Origin: Reticulitermes speratus
Lineage: Eukaryota; Arthropoda; Insecta; Blattodea; Rhinotermitidae
Assembly (NCBI GenBank): GCA_021186555.1
Contig: JAJKFL010000011.1
Span: 895,001 to 959,000, forward strand
Reading direction: 5' to 3'
Length of the DNA stretch: 64,000 bases
A program made the translations under genes and the position numbers. Under the pieces are notes generated by a model. It saw only the letters and a program-made list of their open reading frames with translations. It was not told the origin of the DNA and made no database searches. This document shows positions 25,283 to 38,751 of this stretch, piece by piece; position 1 is the first letter of the stretch; each line of letters begins with the position of its first letter.

Positions 25283-25555
25283 TGACCAGGTTATAGCCTG
25301 AATGACTGAGAAATCAATATTCGATTCCCAGCAAGGGAAAGAGATGTTTCTCTTACCCAGAATGTCAAGACCAGCCTCCAATCCAAAGGATAATGGGGCG
25401 TCCCTGGGGCTAAAGTGGACAGGGTGTGAAGCTGGCCACTCACCTCCATTTAATGTGGATGTTGGAGCAATACCTCTACTTCCTTATACCTTCATGGCAT
25501 GGTGTCTAAGTAAGCACAGTGACAACTGTATCTCTCAGCTTTTCTCTGAATACTA
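25283..25555 (+). mobile_element. SINE family A copy
   Basis: Head TTATAGCCTGAATGACTGAG with box-B-like ATTCGATTCCCAGCAAGGG. The body has AGAGATGTTTCTCTTACCCA and GTCCCTGGGGCTAAAG, then CTGGCCACTCACCTCC. The tail has CTTCATGGCATGGTG. It shares its element order with the copies at 18955 and 62893. Confidence 0.75.
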
Positions 25556-26883
25556 AGAAAAATATCTTCCCAATTTTCTCAAAATAGTTAATAAAAGACT
25601 AATTGCAACTCTATAAAACACAGTCATTTTTTAAATGTTAACAGTTGTTTGGCTAGTCAAAAAATTTCCTGCCTCTTATGGGACTGACATACCTTGAAGA
25701 CTTACGAATGTTAAATACCTACAAATTTTTGTCATGGGGATATGTTTATTATTCTTTAAAACACTTACAATATCCATTTCCCATAAAAATTGAGTATTTT
25801 AATTATTTTTCCCCATATTACCTCATGTGGGTATTAAACTGTCATACCATGAAATGTATTTGAAAAGAGTATTAGCTATTCTCATGCATGAGTACTTCTG
25901 CACTATGCAAAAATCTAAAACAAGTAAAATGAACCTGTAATACCTGATACAAGTTACTGAAGTCTCTACTGCTTCATAGAGATATTCCCAAATGCTATAA
26001 TCAAATATTTCTTCATGCCAAAAGTGTAAGTTGTTTTCCATGCTAAGTATTAAGCAATAACTGTTAAAGTCTGAAATTCAAAATGCTACAAGTATTTTGT
26101 ATTACTATTACATCAGAACCATGCAAGGTCAGATGTACAGCCATCTAGGATTTCATAATTCAAGATGCCCTTTCCATTTGAATTATATAATATCCTAGTA
26201 TTAAGAGGCAATATCAAAGCAGCTAGGATCTCATAATTAAAAATGCTACCGTTTTTAATTATATGTATCCTAGTAACATACTGTACTGAATACAAAAAGT
26301 CTAGACCTACTAATTCAAAACATTTTTTTCTCTCTTTTTGAATTACATGATCTCCTAATAATGCAGGTAGGGTGGAAATTCAAAAAAGCATGTAGGATCC
26401 CATAATTCAAAATTCCATTTCTTTTTGAATTATATAACATCCTAGCATATTTCCTTTCCTATGCAAGATTAAGAATCCTACTAAAGTAGCCATGCCAACA
26501 AATGAAATGTGTGATGCAAGAAAGTTCATGAAAGAGGCATATGCAAGAAGATAAGTTGAAATGGGGATGCATACGTACAGCCATTTTCTCCAACAAATTT
26601 CGTTATTTTTGTTATGTGTGTGTCAACTGAGACTGAATGTTCCACACTAGCTGGCAGCATAACACATGTAGTGTAAACTGTTAAACTGTAAAAATATGCA
26701 AGTATGGCTGTATATGTCTTATGTGTGACTTGATGAATGTTCGGTATGATGACTTAACATTAGTGTAACTGATTATGCAGAAGTCATTCTTCCATTTCAA
26801 GCAAGTTCCACCAGGGATTATATCATAAATGAATGGGATGATAAGGGGCCATTCATTTAATATGAATCTTTAGAGGAACTTAC
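25556..26883. other. para intron sequence with short local repeats
   Basis: Between about 26140 and 26460 a loose, imperfect repeat recurs: a variant of CATAATTCAAAATGCC with TTTGAATTATATAATATCC, three to four times. It may be a degenerate hairpin-forming repeat. Nothing else recognised. Confidence 0.45.
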
Positions 26884-27154
26884 CCAATATAGACAGGATG
26901 ACAACTACGAAATCAAACAGGTTCCACGGCTCCTTGAAGTAGTGATATCTTAGTGCGAAAATCTTCATGAGGCATTCCGAACTGAAGATCACAATGAAAA
27001 TCATGTTCAAGTAGTCCAGGACATCGCTGAATTGTTTCGATTGTTGATAATGGTCCATTGTCATTGTTAACATATTTAAACCGATGAATAACATGATGAT
27101 CATGTCAAACTTCTTATTTGTACAGATTTCAAATACAATCGCTTGCAGTTTCCA
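26884..27154 (-). CDS. para: para exon: domain IV S1-S3
   Basis: 90 codons plus one base of Gly (acceptor TTCATTTCAG, donor TTGG|GTAAGT). It reads [20 protein letters not shown], then S1 ([14 protein letters not shown]) and the loop [16 protein letters not shown]2 follows ([20 protein letters not shown]), then [14 protein letters not shown] and S3 (VVVILSIL). It begins right after the inactivation linker exon (IPRPK|W). The segment [10 protein letters not shown] differs from the EIVTDKKFD form I recall for fly para. It may be lineage variation. Confidence 0.97.
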
Positions 27155-27197
27155 CTGAAATGAACAGAATTACATTAAATTAGTGCATGATTATGAC

Positions 27198-27268
27198 ATG
27201 TTAACAAAGACACAGTCACATGTTAACAAAGATACAGTCACATGTTAACAAACACACAGTCACATGTA
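27198..27268. repeat. 22-bp tandem repeat, three copies
   Basis: The unit CACATGTTAACAAAGATACA is repeated about three times with small changes, just upstream (in transcript terms downstream of the acceptor side) of the domain IV S1-S3 exon. Confidence 0.8.
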
Positions 27269-27407
27269 CACCTCTAATACTCATAACTGAAAAGTTGTGT
27301 ATGACATACAGTATGTGAATTTTATTATACACCTAATTTCCAGCAACAACAAAACAGTGTGATAAATCAACAAATATCCATGAATTGTCAGGTATTGGTC
27401 AATGTTA

Positions 27408-27652
27408 ACAGTAAAGGTACAGTTATCCCTGTCCATGCCAATGACACACATAGGGAGAGTGGAGGTATAGCTCTACACATTCTTAGCTTTGGCTGCTGTA
27501 ACGACGGTGAACAGGAGGCTGGGCGGACCCCACAGCCGGTCGGGATGCTTTGGAGAAAGGAAAAATCTCTTGCCACCGTCAGGAACTGAACCCTGTCATC
27601 CAACCCACATCCCAGTCACTATACCGACTAAACTGCACCGGCTCCCAGGTAC
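27408..27652 (-). mobile_element. SINE family A copy
   Basis: On the minus strand the head GGTGCAGTTTAGTCGGTATA and box-B-like GGGTTCAGTTCCTGAC are followed by GGCAAGAGATTTTTCCTTTC. The body includes GTGGGGTCCGCCCAGCC, and the tail ends with ATGGACAGGGATAACTG. It is one of the better preserved tRNA-like heads of this family. Confidence 0.75.
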
Positions 27653-27669
27653 CAGTAGTGTCAAATAAT

Positions 27670-28098
27670 GTAGGTCTTGATGGACTGTAGTATAGACTGA
27701 TGTAGGTCTTGATGGACTGCAGCATTGAATAATGCATGTATTGATGGACTGTAGCACAGAATAATGAAGGTCTTGAAGGACTGTAGCATTGAATAATGCA
27801 TGTATTGATGGACTGTAGCACAGAATAATGAAAGTCTTGAAGGACTGTAGCACTGAATAATGCATGCATTGATGGACTGTAGTGCAGAATGATGTAGGAC
27901 TTCATGGACTGTAGCACTGAATAATGCATGCATTGATGGACTGTAGTGCAGAATGATGTAGGACTTCATGGACTGTAGCACTGAATAATGCATGCATTGA
28001 TGGACTGTAGTGCAGAATGATGTAGGACTTCATGGACTGTAGCACAGAATAATGTTCTGATGGACTTAGATCGAATAATGTTGATCTTTACGGACTGT
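27670..28098. repeat. 32/64-bp higher-order tandem repeat
   Basis: A basic unit of about 32 bp around TGATGGACTGTAGCAC and GAATAATGCATG alternates in two versions. The period is exactly 64 bp between 27870 and 27934. The open readings across it come from repeat structure. Confidence 0.9.
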
Positions 28099-28317
28099 AG
28101 CTCAGATGGTGACAAAGGGTGAAAAACAATAATGGTTGTAGTGACAAGATGATTTGAGAAGAAGATGGGAGGTGGTTAAAACTGGCTCAGGACTGCGTCC
28201 AGCAGTGGGACTCAGTACTACCAGTGTTGAAGCTTAAAATTATACTACAAGACAGGTAGTTAGAATTGTCAGGTACACTTAGCTGAATAACTCATAAAAT
28301 ATTATTAGGGGCTATTA

Positions 28318-28600
28318 ATCAAGGAGTATGAGCTTGGCAGGGCTTGTAACACACATAAGAGAGATCGTCAATTCATAAGGAGTATGCCATTGGCAGGGCT
28401 TGTAACACACATGACAGAGATCATAAATTCATACAGTATTTTAGTCACTCTTCAAGGCTTAACAAAAGGAATGATCCATGAGAGGGGACCTAGACGGAGA
28501 TGAAAGGGCAACATCAAAGTGAATGATAGAGATCTAGGTTGGGAGAGTATGGACTGGTTTCTGCTCACAGCATCACAACCTGTTCTAAGACAGTTCATTT
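28318..28600 (+). repeat. short duplication followed by a LINE tail fragment
   Basis: Two copies of about 57 bp (AGGAGTATG and CTTGGCAGGGCTTGTAACAC) occupy about 28320-28433. From about 28480 the plus strand resembles the GRPRRRWEDNIKMD...GWESMDW tail of the retrotransposon relic at 14067, with several breaks. Confidence 0.5.
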
Positions 28601-29065
28601 TGCATAATGATACTGTATTGAACTAGTGCAATAATTGTATATAAATGCTCTGTGGTGAGAAGATTATATCCCCAGTCTCAAGACTGAGACATCATAATTC
28701 AGAATTTATGTTTCCAGATTAATCTCACAATAATAGTGAGTTTTTACCTTCAATAAAAAGAGAACTGCTACATCACATCTGCTATTAATGACCCCTTGTA
28801 AGACACCTACTCTTCCACATACTAACCATCAGACAATTTTCTGGGCTACAAGCAGCTTATGATACTCATAACAGCATCTTTGAAGACAAAAGTATGTTAC
28901 GTGTCATCAATTTGGTACCTATAATATTCTATTCATGTATTTAATACAAGTAACTCACAACCACAGCAAAGGCAGTACTACAAGTCATTCTCTATGACAC
29001 ACACAAACTGAAACATCAAAGATTTGAGTAATGTTGAACTTGGAATTATGAATGTCCAATCTTAC

Positions 29066-29173
29066 CTTTGGCCTTGGGATGGCTTTTAGAGGCTTTTTTG
29101 AACCCATTTTCTTCATGGCGTTGTAGTACTTCTTCTGATCTTCAGTCATGAACATTTCTAGTGAGCCTCCTGC
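29066..29173 (-). CDS. para: para exon: III-IV linker with MFM inactivation motif
   Basis: 36 codons, phase 0 both sides: [20 protein letters not shown], then [16 protein letters not shown]. The MFM triad is the insect equivalent of the vertebrate IFM latch that plugs the pore during fast inactivation. The donor is normal (CCAAAG|GTAAGA). The acceptor is not: the intron ends CTGCAC, not AG, and only this junction gives the invariant NEQKKK|AGGSLEM. It pairs with the AT donor of the previous exon to make an AT-AC intron. Confidence 0.98.
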
Positions 29174-29758
29174 GTGCAGTCACAAACACAGTTTCTGATT
29201 TTTTGTATCTTTATGATACATGTAAAAAACTAGCACACGGCTGTCATATTACAGACGATTCAACAAAGCAAGAAAAGGAATAAACTTTACCCAGCACACA
29301 ATCTTAATCCACAGTGCAAATGAGTGTGATTTTGAATTATGATAGCCAATATGATAAAATTAACTTTACAGTCTCCTTAATACATGATTTTGGGATAAAC
29401 ACACATATATTTTATACATGACTATCAAACATGTCTGACAATGTATATCAACATTAATGACATTTGGAAAATAACAGATTTCGAAAATATGTATACCAGG
29501 GTAGAGCAATTACAAAGACTTGTAATTAATTACTAAGACAACTTAACAGTATTTAGTAAATAAAATATTTTTCCACAGCATTTGACTTGATTTCTGGTAA
29601 AATATATCATCAAAATCTTCACTCCGGAGTACCTTTACAGTCACTTAAGAAGTAAATTTGTGAAATGCCTTTGAGGGTGGTGTTCATGTTGCAGTTCTTT
29701 ACAATTATACCATCACTTACTTAAGCACTTACTATCTTTGAAAATATGTGGCAGAAAA

Positions 29759-30206
29759 TTTCACACTATTACCACCGTGCATTTTTTTAATCAAATAATT
29801 AAACCAACGGATACACAACACGACAACAGTCTCCCTACACACACAGCCATAGTAAGATAGCACACGCAACATCACAACACACCAGAAAAGGCACACGGAG
29901 ACGTAATAACAAGCCAGTAGTTCAGCACAAAAAAAGTGAAAAAAAAAAAAAAGTGAATGCAACGAACATTTTATAACTTTTAACCAAGTTTTAAATATAC
30001 ATATATTAATGGTTTTAAGGTTTTATCAGACTAACGTACCACTTAGTGATACGCATATACTGTATTTGTCTTAATGTGAATAACTAGTAGCAAATGGTAA
30101 CCCCTGATGATGGAAATGTAAGGTTCTGAAACACGTGTAGGGTGAGGGGACAAAAGGCCACAATAAAAGCGGTAAAAAACAGTGCATTTGTTGGTTTAAT
30201 TATTTG
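29759..30206. repeat. hammerhead-like element, inverted relative to 992-1568
   Basis: It starts TTTCACACTATTACCACCGT and ends TTGTTGGTTTAATTATTTG. These match the ends of the 992-1568 element read in reverse complement. One module at 30109-30152 (plus) reads ACCC, CTGATGATGGAA, loop, TTCT, GAAAC, palindrome ACACGTGT, A, GGGT. The 13-bp direct repeat ATGTGGCAGAAAA (29746-29758 and 30207-30219) flanks it. It sits inside the AT-AC intron of para. Confidence 0.75.
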
Positions 30207-30708
30207 ATGTGGCAGAAAAGTTTACAAGATAGAACCAAAGTTTCAACTTTCAACAGCAGCTTCATGCCTGCTGGCCACACATTCACTGCCCATGTATTAA
30301 CCTCTATTTGCTGTGTGATTCACACTGCAGTATCAACGTGCACAGTCCAGCAGGCCATGTATTGCAGCGTTCAGTACTAACACCATTACTTCATCAGCCC
30401 TGGAGTAACAGCAGGTTTTATGTCAGCATTTACACATATATAGAAAAAAAAAAAGCTCACAGGATGAAAGTGAGTCAAGAGGTACAGAAGCTTGTCCTGC
30501 TTCTAAATTACATAAGTTATATAACAGGTCCATGAAAACAACAACATAATACAGGTCAATTAAGATTTTGAATTATAAACTCTTGTCATTATAACAAAAC
30601 CTTCATTTTACAAAATATAAGGTTTAAAGCTATTACCAAATTAAATATTTTAGTATTCTGGGATACCAAAATGTGTTGATTGGTAATTTGTTAGACACTT
30701 AAAAGAAG

Positions 30709-30990
30709 TTTATTTAAGATAAAACACCAACAAAATGCACAACTTATAAGGTGCAGATTAGCTCCTTATATCATGATATTACCCTACGCGTTTCAGCTCT
30801 TCGTGAGCCATCATCAGGGGTCTTTTACTCTTACTTTTACTTTTACTTTTACCCCTGATGATGGCTCACGAAGAGCTGAAACGCGTAGGGTAATATCATG
30901 ATATAAGGAGCTAATCTGCACCTTATAAGTTGTGCATTTTGTTGGTGTTTTATCTTAAATAATAAAAATGCACGGTGAATTAAGATTAAA
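30709..30990. repeat. compact foldback element with paired hammerhead-like modules
   Basis: Near-perfect inverted arms (about 30715-30826 and 30845-30957) are separated by a (TTTTAC)n spacer. The right module reads TTACCC (30849-30854), CTGATGA, GGCTC hairpin, GAAAC, palindrome ACGCGT, A, GGGTAA (30888-30893), giving a 6-bp outer stem. The 12-bp direct repeat ACTTAAAAGAAG (30697-30708 and 30991-31002) flanks it. The terminal ATGCACGGTGAATTAA is shared with the 52169 element. Confidence 0.85.
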
Positions 30991-31489
30991 ACTTAAAAGA
31001 AGCCTGATGCCTCCATCTTCAGAACAGCTTAAGTTCCTGCCATAGTTCTTTACAATTTTATGCCACTTATTTAACCACTAAATATAAAAATGTCATTTTT
31101 TATTTTGAAAATCTGTAATAGAACAGTAAACAGGTTAGATGAAATGTGGGACTGCAGTAAAGATGGAAGTAGCTGGCTCCTCCAAAACACCAGTATCAAA
31201 TTACCAGTCAACACAGCATCATACCCCAGGAGACTAATCATCATCAGCAATGCTGTGAACACCTCAAGTCATGCACAATACAAAGTTCTCAATACACAAA
31301 TATATATATTAAATGGGTCGTTAGAGAAAGAATCCTTTTGTATAGGACTGTGAAAGATGCAGGATGCACCACTTTGACTGACCACAGTTAACAAAATTTC
31401 TCCTTAAATCTGTTGCCTAACAGGAAGCATATCCATCAGTCAAAAACTAAATCTGAGGTTCCACAGCAGTGTAGTTAAAAAGACTCATC

Positions 31490-31660
31490 TTGAGGGATGT
31501 GACGCTACGTCACTGAGCGAGTGATTCCTGCATTTCTTCCTTCATTGTCAAGGGTCAAGCAACCCAACAAGATGGCACTATATTCTTTGGAAACATCAGG
31601 AACCATTCACTCAATGTCACAGCAACACATTCCAGAAGACATAAATCCTCAAATTAAATT
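31490..31660. repeat. inverted-repeat element, class 3
   Basis: GAGGGATGTGACGCTACGTC with GAGTGATTCCTG on the left is answered by GGAACCATTCACTCAATGTC and CCAGAAGAC on the right. A second, more decayed relative lies at about 31135-31290. Both are next to the domain III S6 exon. Confidence 0.5.
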
Positions 31661-31688
31661 CAGTCAGAAATCATAAAACAACAGACTA

Positions 31689-32731
<1,043 letters not shown>

Positions 32732-32926
32732 CTCTCTGGAGTCAATAGCATCATTCATAATTTGAATCCAGCCTTTGAATGTAGCCACTTGGAAGAGACA
32801 GAGGTAAGCTTTCCCCACATGGTCAAAGTTCATTGGAGAATTTTCCCATGTGTAGTTTTCAGCAATGCAGGCATTGCGGTCTGGAATTATCTCATGGCTC
32901 AGAGTTGTACCGTTGTCATCTACACA
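32732..32926 (-). CDS. para: para exon: domain III extracellular loop and pore
   Basis: 65 codons, phase 0 both sides (acceptor TTTTCTAG, donor GAG|GTAAGA). It reads [20 protein letters not shown], then [19 protein letters not shown] and [20 protein letters not shown]. The Lys in TFKGW is the domain III residue of the DEKA selectivity filter that makes the pore Na-selective. NGT and NYT are potential N-glycosylation sites in the extracellular turret. It follows the S5 exon (KYHK|C) and precedes LFKQPIRE. Confidence 0.98.
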
Positions 32927-33901
32927 CTAGAAAAAAAAATGTTTTACAAACTGTAGTGTAAAATGCAGTAACAAGCAGTGTTTCATGTATTAAAATTTAT
33001 TTTTCACAAGTTGGAATAAACATGTTGATAAAATGGATTCTGACAGCAACACTAATATTAAAACACAAACGTGATAGAATAAGAAATGCATTAAGGAGTG
33101 CTGCTATCTAGAGGTACACTACAGAATTCTTGTGGCAACAATGAACACTGTGCCACTGACTCGAGCAACCTGTCACAGTCATATTCTTCTCATGCTCCTA
33201 CCTTCTGCTACAACCACCAAGAATGGCTGCTAACATACATAATGACAGAATAGCAAATTTTAGCCTTTCAAAGAAAGTTCACTGCAATATTCAGCCACTG
33301 GAAGAATGTACACACCAACAAATAGAAACACAGACAGATTTTAACACTTTCCATGTGTGCTTTTATTGAAATAAAACTTCTTCTGCCCAAATATTTACAA
33401 AGTAACATAATGTTTATTGTGGATAACTAAAATTTTTTAATTTTAAATGTCACCAGACAGTAATCATCATCTGAAACATCAAATATATCCACACCATAAA
33501 GGCAAGGGCTTGCAATGAAAACACCACAAACAGTGATTAGAAATGGTTAGCAAACTTTTTCAGATTTTGGCATACCCAAAATACCTATGAAGTGCTAATT
33601 CATGTATCATTAGAAGATCAGTTTTTCGTGATCACAGGAATCTGTACACCAAGTCTATGAGAAAATGCAAACAAGAGGAGCTAGCCAGTACATGGAGATA
33701 AATTCAAAATTAGTTACAAAATATGTAGTTTAAAGTATCTCATTTGTTATCACTATGAATTATACAGTAATATAATGAAAGGTACTTAGTGAATGAAATA
33801 AAAGGCAACATGTCAGCACTACCTTAATATATTGTGTCACATCAGAGTTCCATTAGTGTATCATGTCATTTCAGTGTAACTTCACATTCCTTGCAACTTA
33901 C
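32927..33901. other. para intron, nothing recognised
   Basis: A+T-rich. No gene or repeat of known family was seen. Confidence 0.5.
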
Positions 33902-34024
33902 CTTGTGATATTTTCCAGCAAACAGCTGTACTCCCATGATAGCAAAGATGAGCCAGAAAATTAGACACACCAAAAGCACATTGAAGATACTGGGGATAGC
34001 TTGCACCAAGGCATTCACCACCAC
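33902..34024 (-). CDS. para: para exon: domain III S4-S5 linker and S5
   Basis: 41 codons, phase 0 both sides (acceptor GCTTGCAG, donor AAG|GTAAGT). It reads [20 protein letters not shown], then [20 protein letters not shown] and K. It is the constant exon that follows either mutually exclusive exon (G1 or G2), joining ...GMR to VVVNAL. S5 forms the outer wall of the pore domain. Confidence 0.98.
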
Positions 34025-36689
34025 CTGCAAGCATTACACATACTCAGTGCTTCCTCCCAAATACCTCACCAACACAGCAAATAAGCACCATGTGTTAATG
34101 TGTTACCTGAAGAGTTTATGATTACATGTAATGTGTTTCAATAGTGTTCTGTTGAAACTGTCCACTGTCTGATGTATAGTATGTGAACTTTCAGGTAACT
34201 GGATTCCTGTTAAATGGAATATACTCTTTTTTACTTTTGCATGTTATTGTATTTTCGTAATTTGTTGTAATCGTCACAACCAAACACATAACCTCTGAAT
34301 GTTGGACTTACAGCAAAACCACCAGACATCTGTGATTACAAGTATACAGTCCTATTATTCAGAGTGTTCTGGGTTCAATTGCAAACTACTACAACAAGTT
34401 CTGAGATCAAACAAACAACAAAACATGCTAAAAATGCCACTGTAATAACTGATCACATAAAGACAGTTGTACGAACATATGAAATGTTACGCATATCAAA
34501 CACACCTCAGACAATAAACAGTGTCTTATATAAATGTGGTATAATGGGCTAATTATGAACACAAACCTACAAACCTTTAGAGAACCATTAGCAAAGTGTC
34601 TCTTGTCAGATGGGGTGATACAATGAGCAGTAGGTGGGGGTTTCCAGCATTATCATATGCATCTAGTATTCAGTGGAATCAGATGAAAAAATCTCATTCA
34701 TGGACACAATGACTGTTTCAAGGAATGATCATAAGATTTTTAAGGAGACTGTGTGTTAAGGAAGGCCACAGTTGTATCTATAAGAAGACTGTGCATGTGG
34801 AAGGCCCTGGTTATATGCAGAGTCACCACAGCACATGACAGGTTTTGTCTTCCCTGAGTCATATAAAAAACAATTTTAGTTAACCTTCTCTGTTGAATAA
34901 AAGTAATGCACTCTGCAACCATCAACTTAGCTGACAAAACAGGCATTTTAACCCATTTCTATACTAATGGCATAACATTCTGCCAATAGCCCTGTAACTT
35001 AACTGTTTGTTATGGTGGTTTATATTTGGTGGACACCTGGTTTGAATTTTGGATGGGTTACTAGCTGTTCTGACTGAGATTTCTCACAGTTCTCCTCAGT
35101 CCCTCAAGTGACATTTGCAACTGGACTGAGGCCACAGAAATAAGTACCAAAGATCATCCCATTCTACATGTGCACCATGCTTATACACTTCTCCATTCCT
35201 CATACTGTCTTGTACCCTCTTAACAGTCCCATTCGCTTCACAAGTGTGACACACTATATGGGCTGGTTAACAGATCCAGATTATGAAATATCGTGATTTA
35301 AAAGCACCAAAGACAATGAACCATCTTGATAATAATGGTCATGTTTCTTGTGAGTGACTGTTTGTGTTGTGCATAATGGTGACAGGATCCCCATGTGTCA
35401 AGTATGCAAGCAAGTGACAATATCTTGTTCCTTAAACCATAATCAACTTTGTCCAATGACATGAAACTGAAATTTGCTGTGCTGGTGCAGTTTTAGAACA
35501 AACCTTAAAGATAGGACTAGTAGACAGTCACTGTCACTGTGTTCCTAAAACACCTGCTGTCAACTGCGTACCTGAGACCATAAAACTTACAATATTCAGT
35601 ACACTGTTGCCTTTAATGTAATTACAAATTATATATATTAATTTTCTCATTTTAAGAAATCAAATGACGACAAAACGAACGTCTGTGCTACTATATGTAT
35701 TACATCATCTGCACAAGGCAACTACGTTCATTATCTCAGCATGATATTAGCCGGTGATACTTAAGTTTTAATAAAATTGGTAATGTCTTAAATATATCAA
35801 ATATTTTTGTCATGTATTAATCCACGAATACCTTTTCCTGACTATAAACATGCAAAGGTATCTAGAGCATGCACTAAATGCACGCAATTTTTATATAATA
35901 GTAATGTAATTACATCACATATCTTGTTCATGACTCAGCAATAGTGGAACTGTTTCTAAAAACATGAGAATTTGTGCAGGCACAGTATTGGCTATATCAC
36001 TGCTGAAGTTTGAAATCAAAACAAGCGGTCATTCACTAATCTAAATTCTACAGTAATAAAACTTAAAATATAGATTTGGTGCATAAGAAGCACATAATTA
36101 AGACAGCAGGATTTCAGTTAAGGTTTACATTTCATTTTCAGTGTCAAATACCTTAATTCTAATACAATTATCCGGATGTTTCAAAGTTTTAATGTGGATT
36201 AAGATTACCTATATAATTCAATTTAAGGTACTTGTTGCTACACGTTCTGAAATTACTTGCCATGGTTCACATATTGTCAAACTTTTCAACATACATGTCC
36301 TCATGCTACAAAAGTACAAATTATTTGAAATTAAATATTTATATTAACAGCACTTCTCTTGGGATACATGGTCCAGTAAACAGAAGGAGAGAAAGAAACA
36401 GGAAGAAAAAATGGGGAAAAACAGATAGGAAGAAAGAAAGAAAGAAAGAAAGAACGATAGAAAGAAAGAAAAATGTTGAGATCATATCACAAAATGGAAA
36501 GTATACAGGTACAACATGAGCCATGTCTCTCCAGCAGATAGGACTACCTGGAGAACTACTGAAATGTCCTATACAAATTTTGAAAGAACAATGAATAAAA
36601 TACAATTACAATTAAAAGTAGCAAAACTTCACTAAATTCTTATTTATAGCTAACTGTCACTTGGCCTCTTTTAACATGTTTTAATCAGA
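34025..36689. other. para intron (first part), nothing recognised apart from a microsatellite
   Basis: No coding sequence recognised. An (AAAG)n run lies at about 36427-36471 and sets up open readings on both strands there. Confidence 0.5.
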
Positions 36690-36990
36690 CAGTAAAAGGT
36701 AAAGGCAAATCTTTCCCGTAACAAGTCATGAAGACTCAGAGGGAGGAAAGAATGTTGGGCTTCCATCCTTACTTTGACATTCGCACAACAAGGACGGCCG
36801 CACTTTAGCCCCAAGGAAATTCCTTGGTACTCATTTTTGTTACAGGCTGAGTACAACCCAGGGCTAATGAATGCGGACAGAAGGAATAGGTCACTTGAAA
36901 ATTTCCAAGGACCCTACAAGGAATCGAACCCGGAACTGCCCGTCTTGTAGCACAGTGCCTCAAACAACTGCACCACGCTCGCCGCCAATC
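36690..36990 (-). mobile_element. tRNA-derived SINE, family B
   Basis: The minus-strand head GTGGTGCAGTTGTTTGAGGC (box A like) and GGGTTCGATTCC (box B, complement of about 36914-36925) are intact. The body has CAAGGAATTTCCTTGGGGC, and the tail ends TTTGCCTTTACCTTTTAC. It is the same family as 14583-14885. Confidence 0.85.
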
Positions 36991-37900
36991 AGACATACTC
37001 TAACAATAAACGTTCCTTGAAAAAGAACACCTTTTATAATGACAGTAAAAGGATTAATTTGCAGGGTCTAAAATTCATAATGTTCAAAATAAATCCAATA
37101 AAATGGACAGAAAACAGCTGAGCCATATTATTCAAATTCTCAGAGTGTCTGGAAAAGTTTGACTAATATTTAGGAACTGCTCCATGCTAATTGTATAATA
37201 ATTTTACACTGAAATCAAAACGTCATATTTTTCCTCACGGCAGAAGAGAATGAAAATATAAATGTCCTCAGAATATTGTTATAACTGAAATGATGAGAAC
37301 TAGAATATCCGACTGCACTGAAAGATAAAATGCCATACCTCTAGTGTACAATACACTGTTCCTTTCCATAAAAATTACCCTAAAAATAGCAGTATGCTTA
37401 TATACTGGTGTATCTTATATGTGACAAAGCATACATGCCTAACTACATTACAGTTTACTTTGTTCCCTATGTGTGGCAGAACTATTTACTTTTTATTGAC
37501 AGATAAATAAATAAATGTTATAAATAATAAGTAAATAAATAACAGACTTTGTTACCAAATTAAAGATTAAGAAATACTTGTAATATAACTCAATTTCTCC
37601 TTTTATACAGGTGATACACTGTAAAATATGGCCCTACGTTCCTTGTATGCTCAGTACAATCAATTCCACAGGGCATCAGTGGAAGATTTAACTGTTTCAC
37701 TTTATATGCAACACCTAAAGTAATACATTACATCAGTAACCGCCACGTATCTGCTGTACTTCCAGAAGAATATGCAACATATTGAGCCAACACAGTTTTG
37801 TGATATTAGATAACATTAGTGTATTCACAGTGCACCTAATTTGGTTCTGTATGGAACATCTCAATGTAAACCATAATAATTACAGAATTATTTGCATGTA

Positions 37901-38751
37901 GAGTAAAACCTCGTTAATCTGGATTAATTGGGGGAGAGGTCATCTGGATTAAGCGATAATCCAGATTAGTGAAGCAAAAGATAGCCCTAAAAGACAAAAA
38001 ACTTAGAACACTTATAAACGGAAAATTTATAGATATAGGTACTGCTGATCTTGTAATTAAACACCTACGTATTCATTTACAAAATATCAAGAAAATAAAA
38101 AAATATCACTGTAGAGCCTTTATCTAAAAACTAAAAAAACACACTACATACACTTATTCATCGATAGAAGACTCAGTTGTACAGGTTTTTGAACGTAATA
38201 ATGCAGATTTGAAGATACTGTCAAGTTCTGTCTGAACAGATCTCTGCTTCTGTTCTTTAATTAGGATCTCCCTCACAGTTCTTAGGTGTTCATAATATGC
38301 CTGCAATTCTCAATTTGTTGAAGAAGAGCCCATGTAATTGATTACTGCATCAATGCATTCTCTTGCAGAGCTTAGAAGTTTCTTCTTAATTGTAGATTCT
38401 TGTAGTTCACCTAGTTCATTATCTGATCCTTCTTCCATAGCAGAAGCCTTAACAAATCTGTAGCAATTTCTTCCTCTGTCAGATGCTGAAATCCAGTGTC
38501 TCCTTCATTCAGTTCAGTTATAAGCAATAGAGTCAACAACAATACTGACGAATAAGCAAGATTTAGCAGCAATGCAATGTACGTCCCGTCTCCCTCTGTG
38601 CCGTCATCAGCGCAAAGTGACTCATCTGCCTTCCTAAATCCCTTGTGTCTTTCAAAGCATGTACTCAACTGTGAATAGAATTTTTCATATTTGTTGATCT
38701 GGATTATCCAACATCTAGATTAACTGTGACCAGATTATCGAGGATTTACTG
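37901..38751 (-). mobile_element. Tigger-like DNA transposon relic
   Basis: The ends GAGTAAAACCTCGTTAATCT and (complement) CAGTAAATCCTCGATAATCT are terminal inverted repeats. TA flanks both sides (37899-37900 and 38752-38753). On the minus strand the interior has the C-terminal part of a Tigger/Jerky-type transposase: ELNEGDTGFQHLTEEEIATD, then in other frames a SARECIDAVINYMG-like stretch and an EQKQRSVQTELDS-like stretch. The HTH and DDE domains are gone. Confidence 0.7.

Noticed and set aside
27596-27993. Repetitive protein readings over the minisatellite
   Set aside because: Repeat unit phase explains them. No start context or conservation.
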